This document shows positions 15,905-23,183 of a stretch of 32,164 nucleotides of DNA, in pieces. This DNA comes from JBILVQ01 sp044370375 (lineage in GTDB: Bacteria > Bacteroidota > Bacteroidia > UBA4408): assembly GCA_044370375.1 (NCBI GenBank), contig JBILVQ010000006.1, positions 1-32,164 on the forward strand, in the 5' to 3' direction. The notes below the pieces were generated by a model that was not told where the DNA came from, did no database searches, and saw only the letters and a program-made list of their open reading frames with translations. Both the position numbers and the translations under genes were made by a program. Within the stretch, counting starts at the first letter, position 1. Each line of letters begins with the position of its first letter.

Positions 15905-17377
15905 ATGCTGACTACGATATTAATTCTTTGGCCTCTTTTAGCTGCATTTGCAGTATTGCTCTCGGCACCGTCTGGAGCCAAAAAGATTGCCCTCGGTGCT
16001 TCTTTGGTGGAGGTTGCCTTAGCCATATACGCAGCGTTTAGCCTTTCTTTTCAAACAGGAGAGGTAATGGATACGGTTAATCTTGGCTGGATTCCTACGC
16101 TTGGTATAAACTATGCCGTTGGCATGGATGGCATCAGCATGCTATTGGTTCTGCTAACCGCTGCCTTGGTTCCCTTGATCATTCAATCTTCTGCATCTGA
16201 TGATCGTCCGCGTTGGTTTTTTGCTTTGGTATTGTTTATGCAAATGGCGCTTGTAGGTGTGTTCACAGCATTGGATGGTTTCTTGTTTTATATCTTTTGG
16301 GAATTGGCGCTTATTCCAATCTATTTTATTTGTTTGGGATGGGGTGATCAGGGAAGAGAGAAGATTACATTTAAATTCTTTTTGTACACCCTTTCAGGAA
16401 GTTTGCTCATGCTGGTGGCACTTGTTTATTTGTATTTACAAACCCCGGGTGATCATAGTTTTGCTTTGCAGGCATTAATGGAAGCAGGTCATGCACAGTC
16501 TGCAGAAATTCAATCGCTTTTATTCTGGGGTTTGTTTCTTGCCTTTGCCATTAAAATCCCCATTTTCCCTTTTCACACCTGGCAGCCAGATACCTACACC
16601 AATGCGCCTACGGGAGGCACCATGCTTCTTTCGGGTATCATGCTTAAAATGGGTGTTTATGGATTAATTCGCTGGCTATTACCCATTGTTCCCGAAGGTG
16701 TGGCAGAATGGTCGAATACCGCCATGGTATTGTGTATTATTGGAATCATTTATGCTTCCATGATTGCCATGGCACAGAAAGATTTGAAAAGACTCATCGC
16801 CTATTCATCCATTGCTCACGTAGGATTGATTGCTGCCGGTTGTTTTGCCCTTAACAGTCAGGGAATGCAAGGAGCCATGATGCAAATGCTGAGCCACGGA
16901 GTAAATGTTGTTGGCTTGTTTTATATTGTTTATTTAATTGAACAGCGCACCGGAACAAGAATGCTCGATGCTTTGGGAGGGGTTAGAGCCATAGCTCCTG
17001 TTTTTGCAACCGTTTTCATGATTGTGATGATGGCCAGTGTTGCCTTGCCTATGACCAATGGTTTTGTTGGTGAGTTTTTATTGATAAATGGTTTGTTTCA
17101 GGTAAGTGGTTCTTATGCTGCCTTTGCAGGACTTACAATTATTTTAGGTGCTGTTTACATGCTTTCTGCCTACCGTCAATCCATGCTTGGTGAAGCACAA
17201 GGGGTAACCGTTAATTTCCCCGAACTTAGCAATAACGAAAAATGGGTTTTATATCCGGTTGTTGCCCTCGTTTTAATCTTCGGAATCTATCCAAAACCGC
17301 TTCTCGACCTGAGTGCACCCGCCGTTGAGATGTTGCTGCAGAATTGTAAACCCGGTGCATTGATCACCCTGAATTAA
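15905..17377 (+). CDS. nuoM: NADH-quinone oxidoreductase subunit M
   Basis: A 490-residue antiporter-like subunit with about 14 helices. The conserved channel residues are Glu133 (FWELALIPIYF), Lys217 (FAIKIPIFPFHTWQPDTY) and Lys248 (GIMLKMGVYG). It lies between NuoL and NuoN in the pumping arm. Gene spacing on both sides is under 10 bases. Confidence 0.97.
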   Translation: MLTTILILWPLLAAFAVLLSAPSGAKKIALGASLVEVALAIYAAFSLSFQTGEVMDTVNLGWIPTLGINYAVGMDGISMLLVLLTAALVPLIIQSSASDDRPRWFFALVLFMQMALVGVFTALDGFLFYIFWELALIPIYFICLGWGDQGREKITFKFFLYTLSGSLLMLVALVYLYLQTPGDHSFALQALMEAGHAQSAEIQSLLFWGLFLAFAIKIPIFPFHTWQPDTYTNAPTGGTMLLSGIMLKMGVYGLIRWLLPIVPEGVAEWSNTAMVLCIIGIIYASMIAMAQKDLKRLIAYSSIAHVGLIAAGCFALNSQGMQGAMMQMLSHGVNVVGLFYIVYLIEQRTGTRMLDALGGVRAIAPVFATVFMIVMMASVALPMTNGFVGEFLLINGLFQVSGSYAAFAGLTIILGAVYMLSAYRQSMLGEAQGVTVNFPELSNNEKWVLYPVVALVLIFGIYPKPLLDLSAPAVEMLLQNCKPGALITLN

Positions 17378-17385
17378 GCCAACGA

Positions 17386-18765
17386 ATGAAAACTCTTATA
17401 CTGCTCTCAGGTTTAGGTATTGGCTCTTTGATTGCGGAGTTAACCAATCAAAAGAAATTGTTGCCCTGGGTTGTTTTACTCGGATTACTAGGTGCAATTG
17501 GTGTTAGTGTGATGGATTGGGGAACCAATATCCATTACTTCAATAACATGATGGCCTTCGATAATACAGCCATTTTGTTTACCTGCGTATTATGCTTTGT
17601 TGCCTTTCTTTGGTTCTTAGGCTCTGCTCAATATATTGAAACAGAAACCAACATTACCGATCAATATGCATTGATTTTGTTTGCATTGGTAGGTGCTTTT
17701 GTGATGGTTACTTTCCAGCACATGGTGATGTTGTTTCTGGGCATTGAAATACTATCGCTCTCTTTATATGTATTAGCTGGAAGCAGAAAAAATGATTTGT
17801 TTTCTAATGAAAGTGCCATAAAGTATTTTTTGATGGGCTCTTTCGCCACAGGTTTTTTGTTGTTTGGCATTGCCCTTATTTATGGCGTTACCGGTTCTTT
17901 TCATTTAGAAGTAATTGGGAATGCACTTTCTAATGCTGCTAATACCAACGGTTTGGTGTTAACAGGCTTGGTAATGATGTTGCTGGCCATGTCATTTAAA
18001 GTGGCGGCAGTACCATTCCATTTCTGGACCGCTGATGTTTATTATGGGGCTCCAACCCAGGTTACGGCCTACATGGCCACCATTGCAAAAACAGCAGCTT
18101 TCGCAGCATTTCTTCGTCTTTTCACAACAGCCTTCCCCTTTGTTAGTGGTGTTTGGGTTTATCCTTTAATTGTAATTTCTATTATAACCATGTTGATAGG
18201 CAACATAATGGCAGTGTATCAACAGGAAGTAAAACGAATGTTGGCCTATTCCTCAGTGGCACATGCCGGTTATATGTTGATGGCCCTGTTGTCGCAAAAT
18301 GAATTCACTGTTGGTTCAATTGTTTATTACAGTCTTGGCTATTCTATTGCATCTCTTCTTGCCTTCAATGTTTATGCTATTGTAAGCAATGGTTCAGAGA
18401 AAAACGGTGGCTTTGATGCCTTTTCCGGTCTTGCCAAACGAAGTCCTTTACTGGCAGCAGCAGCTTTGGTTTCTATGTTGTCTTTGGCTGGTATTCCACC
18501 ATTGGCCGGATTTTTTGGTAAGTACTATGTGTTTGCAAGTGCACTCGAAGGTGGGCATCGCATAATGGTATTGTTTGCTGTCCTCGCCTCACTAATTAGT
18601 ATTTATTACTATTTCAAAATCATTATCAAAACTTTTGCAGGTGAAGAAAAAAATCATCCTGAGCCGCTGGTCATTGAAGGCTCACAGAAGCTAATGCTCA
18701 TCATTGGGATAGCCTTGTTGATTTTACTAGGAATGGCACCGGAAATGATCATTCGTTGGCATTAA
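17386..18765 (+). CDS. nuoN: NADH-quinone oxidoreductase subunit N
   Basis: A 459-residue antiporter-like subunit and the last gene of the operon. Channel residues are Glu121 (LGIEILSLSLYVL), Lys205 (MSFKVAAVPFHFWTADVY) and Lys235 (IAKTAAF). The strong hairpin terminator at 18811-18845 lies 45 bases downstream, marking the operon end. Confidence 0.97.
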   Translation: MKTLILLSGLGIGSLIAELTNQKKLLPWVVLLGLLGAIGVSVMDWGTNIHYFNNMMAFDNTAILFTCVLCFVAFLWFLGSAQYIETETNITDQYALILFALVGAFVMVTFQHMVMLFLGIEILSLSLYVLAGSRKNDLFSNESAIKYFLMGSFATGFLLFGIALIYGVTGSFHLEVIGNALSNAANTNGLVLTGLVMMLLAMSFKVAAVPFHFWTADVYYGAPTQVTAYMATIAKTAAFAAFLRLFTTAFPFVSGVWVYPLIVISIITMLIGNIMAVYQQEVKRMLAYSSVAHAGYMLMALLSQNEFTVGSIVYYSLGYSIASLLAFNVYAIVSNGSEKNGGFDAFSGLAKRSPLLAAAALVSMLSLAGIPPLAGFFGKYYVFASALEGGHRIMVLFAVLASLISIYYYFKIIIKTFAGEEKNHPEPLVIEGSQKLMLIIGIALLILLGMAPEMIIRWH

Positions 18766-18810
18766 TTTTTAAAAGTTTCCTCACCCGAAACTTGTTTAGG
18801 ACAATGTCCA

Positions 18811-18845
18811 AAAAAAAACACCCTCCTGAGAGGGTGTTTTTTTTT
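18811..18845. terminator. Bidirectional intrinsic terminator after nuoN
   Basis: A run of eight A plus CACCCTC pairs with GAGGGTG plus a run of T, around the loop CTGA (18826-18829). The seven-pair CACCCTC/GAGGGTG core is flanked by A on the left and T on the right. It therefore works as a terminator in both directions. Its right end overlaps the TAA stop (18844-18846) of the convergent minus-strand gene. Confidence 0.9.
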
Positions 18846-19815
18846 AAAAGGTATAACCTAATCCTACCCGCCATCGCAAGTTGGCCAATTGATTTTCGGC
18901 CTGCCAATGTTGATAAAAGGGAATTGAAACTAGAACCGGTAGTGTGAACTTCTTGTAGTTCAGAATGTTTGAAACTCCTGCCCAGCATAAATCTCCGCCG
19001 CTAAGGGCAATATTCATGTTGTCCTGAATCTGCATTCCGTAGTGTTCCCAATTGACCGTAATACCCGCATTCCACGAAATGTTTTTTCTTAATTCACTTA
19101 CCGAGTCATTGTTGCATTTCGGTACCGATGGGATGAGGGCATACAATCCTGATACATTGGTTTGTATGGTTTTTCCCATGTTGTCGCCATGATGGTTTTT
19201 GGCGGTGTGCTTGTAAAGGAAATTACTCAAGACCCTCCAACGTTTGCTGATGGTGCCATAGGAAATTCCAAGCATAGGATCGAATCCACCCGACCCATAT
19301 TGAACCACGGGGTTCTCATTCATGGCCATTACTTTTCCTGTAGGGTTTTCCATTCCTGCTAACAAAAAGACCTTATGCTTTTCTTTCTGAATAATTCCAT
19401 ATCCTACCAATAGGGATAAATCACCATTTCCGGCATTAACACCAAGGTTAGATGCAGCTCTCAAATAGGGAATCTGAACTAAAAAAAGCCATTTTGATGA
19501 GGGCTGGTAAATGAGGGCAACATTGGTACTGGTAAGATTGGCAATATCTGCTTCCTCAATGGCTGTTGTATCGCTGGTGTGAACGTGATGATGACCATCT
19601 TCATGCTCATGAGGAGAGAAGAATCTTGATTCGTATGAAAACTGGGCCGAGAAAGCTTGATTTTCGTTCAAGAAACCACCTCCCTGGTCAAAAATCCCGG
19701 TTCCATAACTTGACCCTGAGCAATTGCATTGTGAAAAAGCAATATTCGAAACAAGCAAGAACGGAAGAATAAGCAATCGAAATCTTTTCAGCGACTGCGT
19801 TTCTGATTTACTCAT
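18844..19815 (-). CDS. Putative outer-membrane protein with Cys-x-Cys N-terminus and His-rich stretch
   Basis: This gene encodes 323 residues from ATG 19815. A longer frame exists to 19848, but it overlaps the preceding WD40 gene. The signal peptide (MSKSETQSLKRFRLLILPFLLVSNIAFS) is cut before QCNCSGSSYGTG, leaving Cys30 and Cys32 near the mature N-terminus. A His-rich stretch, HEHEDGHHHVH (69-79), follows. The rest alternates as a beta-barrel (WLFLVQIPYLRA, FDPMLGISYG) and ends in Phe (LRWRVGLGYTF), a classic outer-membrane terminus. It resembles Bacteroidota barrels annotated as transporters in copper loci; a metal role is inferred from composition and neighbours. It begins 10 bases after the WD40 gene. 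Confidence 0.75.
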   Translation of the reverse strand: MSKSETQSLKRFRLLILPFLLVSNIAFSQCNCSGSSYGTGIFDQGGGFLNENQAFSAQFSYESRFFSPHEHEDGHHHVHTSDTTAIEEADIANLTSTNVALIYQPSSKWLFLVQIPYLRAASNLGVNAGNGDLSLLVGYGIIQKEKHKVFLLAGMENPTGKVMAMNENPVVQYGSGGFDPMLGISYGTISKRWRVLSNFLYKHTAKNHHGDNMGKTIQTNVSGLYALIPSVPKCNNDSVSELRKNISWNAGITVNWEHYGMQIQDNMNIALSGGDLCWAGVSNILNYKKFTLPVLVSIPFYQHWQAENQLANLRWRVGLGYTF

Positions 19816-19825
19816 GTTTATGCCT

Positions 19826-21058
19826 TTATCGTTTTTCAAAAGAAACAAAACCAGCTTTGTTGTTGCTGCTTACCTTTAGCAAATAATAGCCGGAAGAAAG
19901 AATGGAAACATCAATTTTTTCACCATTCACGATTTGACCCGATTGAATTTCTTTGCCAGCCATGTCAACAATTTTATAGGCAAGTGTGGAGTAAGCGGCA
20001 TCAAGTTTCAATTGAATAAAATCACTTGTTGGATTCGGGAAAAGATTTAAACCTATCGCCTCCATGGAGAGGTCATTCACAGATAACAAAGCTTCCAGAT
20101 TCCAATAGGACACCTTCCCATTGGCTGTTCCCAGGGCAACTTTTTTTGCAGCGGGTTCAAAATCAACTCCGTTAACAGCACCGCCACCGGTTACATTGAA
20201 TTCGCCAGCCAGCGATTGATTGCTAAAACGAAAAACCCTTGCCTTGCTAACCCCTCCGATAAGGATATAATTGCCATCATCGCTGATGTCTATTTGTTTG
20301 GCATTTTCTCCTGAAAGGAAAGTGTAATGAGCCATCCACATTCCCCCCATTTCCATCCAGATTTTTACTTGTCCGTTTTTTGCAACCGATATCAAATGCA
20401 TGTTATCGGAAGAAAATTTTAGACTTACTACTTCATCTGAATGTCCGGTAAGTGTTGCTATCAGCGCTCCTGTAGATGGATTCCAGATTTTAATCTTATC
20501 ATCAGCTCCACCGCTCGCCAAAAGCGTACCCGAAAGATTGTAGGCAACGGTTAATACACCACCGGGATGAGCTCCCATGGTATGGGCCAATGCTCCGTTA
20601 GATACGGTGAAAATTCTTACAGAATCATCCGCCCCATCCACCGCAATGGCATTGCCTGAGGGTGAAATAGCCAGACTTGTTGAAGCATTTGAACCAATGT
20701 TAATGGTTTGGCTAAGTACCGGACTACTCCCTGTATTATCGAAAATTAGCAGGTTTCCCATTTCCTCAACAGAGGCAAAGAAATTTCCGTTGCTGCTTTG
20801 TTGGACACCCATTTGGCACATTAGGCTTGAAGGGTTCACCAGATAGTCCCATACAATGCTTCCATCGGTCTTGCTAAACAAACGCAGTCTAGCGCTGTCG
20901 CATTCTGTTCCGCTTAGAATAGTATTCCCATTTGCAGAGAAGGCCACTCCATTTACTGCTAGATTGTTTGGATGGCCTGATTTTTCCCAAACCAGGGTTT
21001 GAGCATAGGTATATTGGCATAGCAATGAAGTCATTGCCAAAAAGAAAATTTTTTTCAT
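19826..21058 (-). CDS. T9SS-secreted WD40-repeat beta-propeller protein
   Basis: A 410-residue protein. Signal peptide MKKIFFLAMTSLLCQYTYA is cut before QTLVW. Residues of about 30-325 are WD40-type blades, the clearest being GGVLTVAYNLSGTLLASGG followed by DDKIKIWNPSTGALIATLTG and DEVVSLKFSSDN followed by QVKIW. Residues 339-410 (LFPNPTSD, then a beta-rich module ending KAGFVSFEKR) are a type A sorting domain, which sends proteins through the type IX system to the cell surface or medium. It sits between a Cys-rich small protein and a His-rich outer-membrane protein, so a role in a surface assembly is plausible. The binding partner is unknown. Confidence 0.88.
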   Translation of the reverse strand: MKKIFFLAMTSLLCQYTYAQTLVWEKSGHPNNLAVNGVAFSANGNTILSGTECDSARLRLFSKTDGSIVWDYLVNPSSLMCQMGVQQSSNGNFFASVEEMGNLLIFDNTGSSPVLSQTINIGSNASTSLAISPSGNAIAVDGADDSVRIFTVSNGALAHTMGAHPGGVLTVAYNLSGTLLASGGADDKIKIWNPSTGALIATLTGHSDEVVSLKFSSDNMHLISVAKNGQVKIWMEMGGMWMAHYTFLSGENAKQIDISDDGNYILIGGVSKARVFRFSNQSLAGEFNVTGGGAVNGVDFEPAAKKVALGTANGKVSYWNLEALLSVNDLSMEAIGLNLFPNPTSDFIQLKLDAAYSTLAYKIVDMAGKEIQSGQIVNGEKIDVSILSSGYYLLKVSSNNKAGFVSFEKR

Positions 21059-21085
21059 TTGGATTGAATTAAGTTGAAAAATGTT

Positions 21086-21103
21086 TCTCTTTCAAAGAAG
21101 AGA
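21086..21103 (-). repeat. Inverted repeat in the leader of the WD40 gene
   Basis: TCTCTT and AAGAGA (6 bp arms) are separated by six bases. It lies 28 bases before the WD40 start and just beyond the terminator-like hairpin at 21109-21129. It is a possible antiterminator or operator. Confidence 0.25.
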
Positions 21104-21108
21104 ATATG

Positions 21109-21129
21109 AAAAAACCATCATAAAGATGG
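21109..21129 (-). terminator. Weak terminator-like hairpin between the Cys-rich gene and the WD40 gene
   Basis: On the minus strand CCATC, loop TTTAT and GATGG are followed by six T. The stem is only 5 bp. It lies seven bases after the stop of the Cys-rich protein gene, so it would reduce rather than abolish read-through. Confidence 0.45.
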
Positions 21130-21135
21130 GTGCAA

Positions 21136-21519
21136 TCAGATCATGGCGCTTAGGCCTGGTGGTCTGAATGTGCCTGAGAGATGACCTTTTTGTAATTTGC
21201 AATTACAAGCGGGCAATAGGTTTGGGCTAAGTTGTTTTTCCTGAACCTCGGCAGCAGCAATGTTGCACCACCTGCCAAACCATATTATTTCGTCATTTCT
21301 TTCCACCCGGGTATCCGGGGTTTCGTTTTTTTCCTGCTCCTCCAGTTGTTTGTTGAGGTGACAGCTCCCTTGACAGCAATTGTCTTCAACCTCTTTCTGA
21401 ACACAAAGAGTTGCTGCAATTTCCTCTTGATTGATTAAAAAGTGGAAAAGAATAAAGCTTTTACTGCCTAGTTGAAAGAGCAACAAAGGGATGATGAGCA
21501 GAATAAAAAACTTTTTCAC
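21136..21519 (-). CDS. Small Cys-rich exported or membrane protein, probable metal-related
   Basis: This gene encodes 127 residues with a GTG start at 21519, placed four bases after a TAATTTTG promoter box. The N-terminus is one hydrophobic segment (FFILLIIPLLLFQLGSKSFILFHFLI). It is followed by the pattern Cys39, Cys48-Cys49, Cys53-His54-Leu-x-Lys-Gln-Leu (CCQGSCHLNKQL). Further cysteines are Cys85, Cys105 and Cys107. This layout resembles short uncharacterised Bacteroidota proteins found beside copper or TonB-type transport genes, which have a CxGxCxLxKxL-like motif. I recall that association from family knowledge and cannot check it here. It leads an apparent three-gene unit. Confidence 0.65.
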   Translation of the reverse strand: MKKFFILLIIPLLLFQLGSKSFILFHFLINQEEIAATLCVQKEVEDNCCQGSCHLNKQLEEQEKNETPDTRVERNDEIIWFGRWCNIAAAEVQEKQLSPNLLPACNCKLQKGHLSGTFRPPGLSAMI

Positions 21520-21523
21520 GGTC

Positions 21524-21531
21524 CAAAATTA
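21524..21531 (-). promoter_or_regulatory. -7 box (TAATTTTG) for the Cys-rich/WD40/OMP unit
   Basis: On the minus strand TAATTTTG is followed by GACC and the GTG start at 21519. The spacing equals that seen at msrC and the exosortase gene. No -33 element is evident. Confidence 0.5.
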
Positions 21532-21616
21532 AGAAAAAAACAGATGTTTTTTTATGATTTGCGTCAGGTTTTAGAAGCAATAAACCTTGCGTTATGCCTG
21601 ATTTTCTAAATGATTC

Positions 21617-21639
21617 GGATAAAAAATATTTGTTTATCC
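21617..21639. repeat. Inverted repeat in the divergent spacer
   Basis: GGATAAA (21617-21623) and TTTATCC (21633-21639) face each other across nine bases. They lie midway between the divergent Cys-rich unit and yebC, a position suited to a dimeric regulator. A weaker pair, AGGTTT/AAACCT, lies at 21566-21587. Confidence 0.35.
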
Positions 21640-21653
21640 AACCAATGATTTAT

Positions 21654-21665
21654 AGCCCTAGGGCT
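21654..21665. promoter_or_regulatory. Perfect 12-bp palindrome next to the yebC -33 element
   Basis: AGCCCTAGGGCT is identical on both strands and immediately precedes the TTTG at 21666-21669. It is GC-rich in an AT-rich spacer, which makes chance less likely than for the AT-rich palindromes. It may be an operator for yebC. Confidence 0.4.
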
Positions 21666-21695
21666 TTTGAGGAAAGATAAAATCTTTTACCTTCG
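21666..21695 (+). promoter_or_regulatory. Promoter of yebC (TTTG, 18-base spacer, TACCTTCG)
   Basis: A -33 TTTG at 21666-21669 and a near-consensus -7 box TACCTTCG at 21688-21695 are separated by 18 bases. This is the best complete Bacteroidota promoter in the window. ATG 21718 lies 22 bases downstream. Confidence 0.6.
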
Positions 21696-21717
21696 CAATA
21701 CAGAAATTAATGAATTC

Positions 21718-22428
21718 ATGGGACGAATATTCGAAAAGAGGAAACATAAAATTTTTGCCCGCTCAGCAAAAATGAGCAAGGCATTTTCACGTTTTGGAAA
21801 GGAAATATCCATTGCCGTAAAGGCAGGTGGTCCCGACCCTGACAGCAATAGTAAATTAAGGGTTATCATTGCCAATTGCAAGGCTGCCAACATGCCCAAG
21901 GCAAACATTGATGCCGCCATTGCCCGTTCCTCAAGCAAGCAAGACAAAGATTTGGAAGAAGTGGTTTATGAAGGAAAAGGTCCTCATGGCGTTGCCTTAA
22001 TGATAGAAACAGCCACCGATAATCCTACAAGAACAGTGGCTAACATCCGGGCCATTTTTAACCGGAATGAAGGAACCATGCTGAATTCCGGAAGTCTGGA
22101 TTTTATCTTTGACCGCAAGGGTGTTTTTTTGGTGCCTGTAGCAGGTATTAACCTAGAGGAGTTTGAATTGGAAATGATTGATTTCGGCATGGAGGATATG
22201 GAAGAAGACGGTGAAGGAAACTTATTGATTTACGTTCCTTTTACTGAATTTGGCAACATGCAAAAAGGGTTGGAAGACCGCAAAATAGAAATCAAGAATG
22301 CCGAACTGCAGCGCATTCCAACCACTTATGTTGAATTGTCGGAAGAGGAAGAAGCTGAGTTTAACAAGTTGCTCGACAAGTTGGAAGATGACGATGATGT
22401 TACCAATGTTTGGCATAATTTGAAATAG
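21718..22428 (+). CDS. yebC: YebC/TACO1-family protein
   Basis: This gene encodes 236 residues from ATG 21718. An upstream in-frame start at 21667 would place the promoter inside the gene. The N-terminus MGRIFEKRKHKIFARSAKMS matches Bacteroidota members, followed by the conserved AVKAGGPDPDSNSKLR and NCKAANMPKANIDAAI segments. The ending is acidic (LSEEEEAEFNKLLDKLEDDDDV), as in the family. The family was long annotated as transcriptional regulators; relatives (mitochondrial TACO1, Bacillus YebC2) act in translation, so a ribosome-linked role is possible. A YkgJ-type gene follows after three bases. Confidence 0.93.
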   Translation: MGRIFEKRKHKIFARSAKMSKAFSRFGKEISIAVKAGGPDPDSNSKLRVIIANCKAANMPKANIDAAIARSSSKQDKDLEEVVYEGKGPHGVALMIETATDNPTRTVANIRAIFNRNEGTMLNSGSLDFIFDRKGVFLVPVAGINLEEFELEMIDFGMEDMEEDGEGNLLIYVPFTEFGNMQKGLEDRKIEIKNAELQRIPTTYVELSEEEEAEFNKLLDKLEDDDDVTNVWHNLK

Positions 22429-22431
22429 TTT

Positions 22432-22920
22432 TTGATTAAAGACCCTCAGGTTTTAAAGCAGATTTTTCCGCAGGTGTTGGAGGAGAATAAAAAATTCCGA
22501 AAGTACCTGCGGAATTTTTCTTCTGCCCAAATTGATCCACAGGTGCAACGAATTTATGCTGAGGTTTCTGCTGATATTGACTGCACCCAATGTGGTAATT
22601 GCTGTAAAAAACTGGAGCCTGGTTTAACCCAGCAAGAAGCAAGGGAACTTGCCGCTTGCAAGGGAATGAAACATGAGGACTTTTTGGCTGCACATGTTTT
22701 GCAGGAGAACGATGAGCTTGCTTATCTAAAGGCAAAGCCTTGCATTTTTTTGTCGCAAAACAAGTGCAGTATTTATCTTCAACGTCCTGCATCCTGTGCC
22801 GATTATCCGCATTTAAACAAAGCTAATTTCAAGTACAATCGAAATGTTTGGATCAATGCCGAAATTTGTCCGATTGTTTATAATGTGTTGGAGCGGTTGA
22901 AGATTGAATTGGTTTTTTGA
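22432..22920 (+). CDS. YkgJ-type cysteine-cluster protein (putative zinc or Fe-S binding)
   Basis: A 162-residue protein. The start appears to be TTG 22432, three bases after the yebC stop, since no earlier usable ATG exists and the N-terminal helix is family-like. Eight cysteines form the YkgJ pattern: Cys51, 54, 57, 58 (DCTQCGNCCKK), Cys104, Cys112, Cys122 (RPASCADYP) and Cys146. The family is predicted to bind a metal or Fe-S cluster and remains functionally unassigned. It is probably translated with yebC. Confidence 0.85.
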   Translation: MIKDPQVLKQIFPQVLEENKKFRKYLRNFSSAQIDPQVQRIYAEVSADIDCTQCGNCCKKLEPGLTQQEARELAACKGMKHEDFLAAHVLQENDELAYLKAKPCIFLSQNKCSIYLQRPASCADYPHLNKANFKYNRNVWINAEICPIVYNVLERLKIELVF

Positions 22921-23076
22921 AGGGTTGATTTTAGGGGAAGGATTTTGAGTATGATTAAATTGCTAATTTCAAATTCTCCAATGTTAATTAAAGGCGCATC
23001 ATACCAGGGTAATTGAGAATGAATGTCATAAAAATTTTGCAGTGGATTATAACGTTTCGTGATTGCGAAAAAATTA

Positions 23077-23084
23077 TATTTTTG
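23077..23084 (+). promoter_or_regulatory. -7 box (TATTTTTG) before the WG-repeat gene
   Basis: This fits TAnnTTTG and lies about 100 bases before ATG 23184. A small inverted repeat, TTTCG/CGAAA (23055-23070), lies just upstream. The rest of the 263-base gap (22921-23183) is AT-rich with nothing recognisable. Confidence 0.35.
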
Positions 23085-23183
23085 TAAGTCTTCTAAATTT
23101 ATTTAATATTTTGGGTGTTAAAGCCCATCACTCAACGTAACAAATAAATGCAATATAAAACATTATCAAAAACGAATTAAATC

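Noticed and set aside
22951..23016. 21-codon open frame in the gap before the WG-repeat gene
   Set aside because: Too short, no promoter or ribosome binding site, and no recognisable peptide feature.
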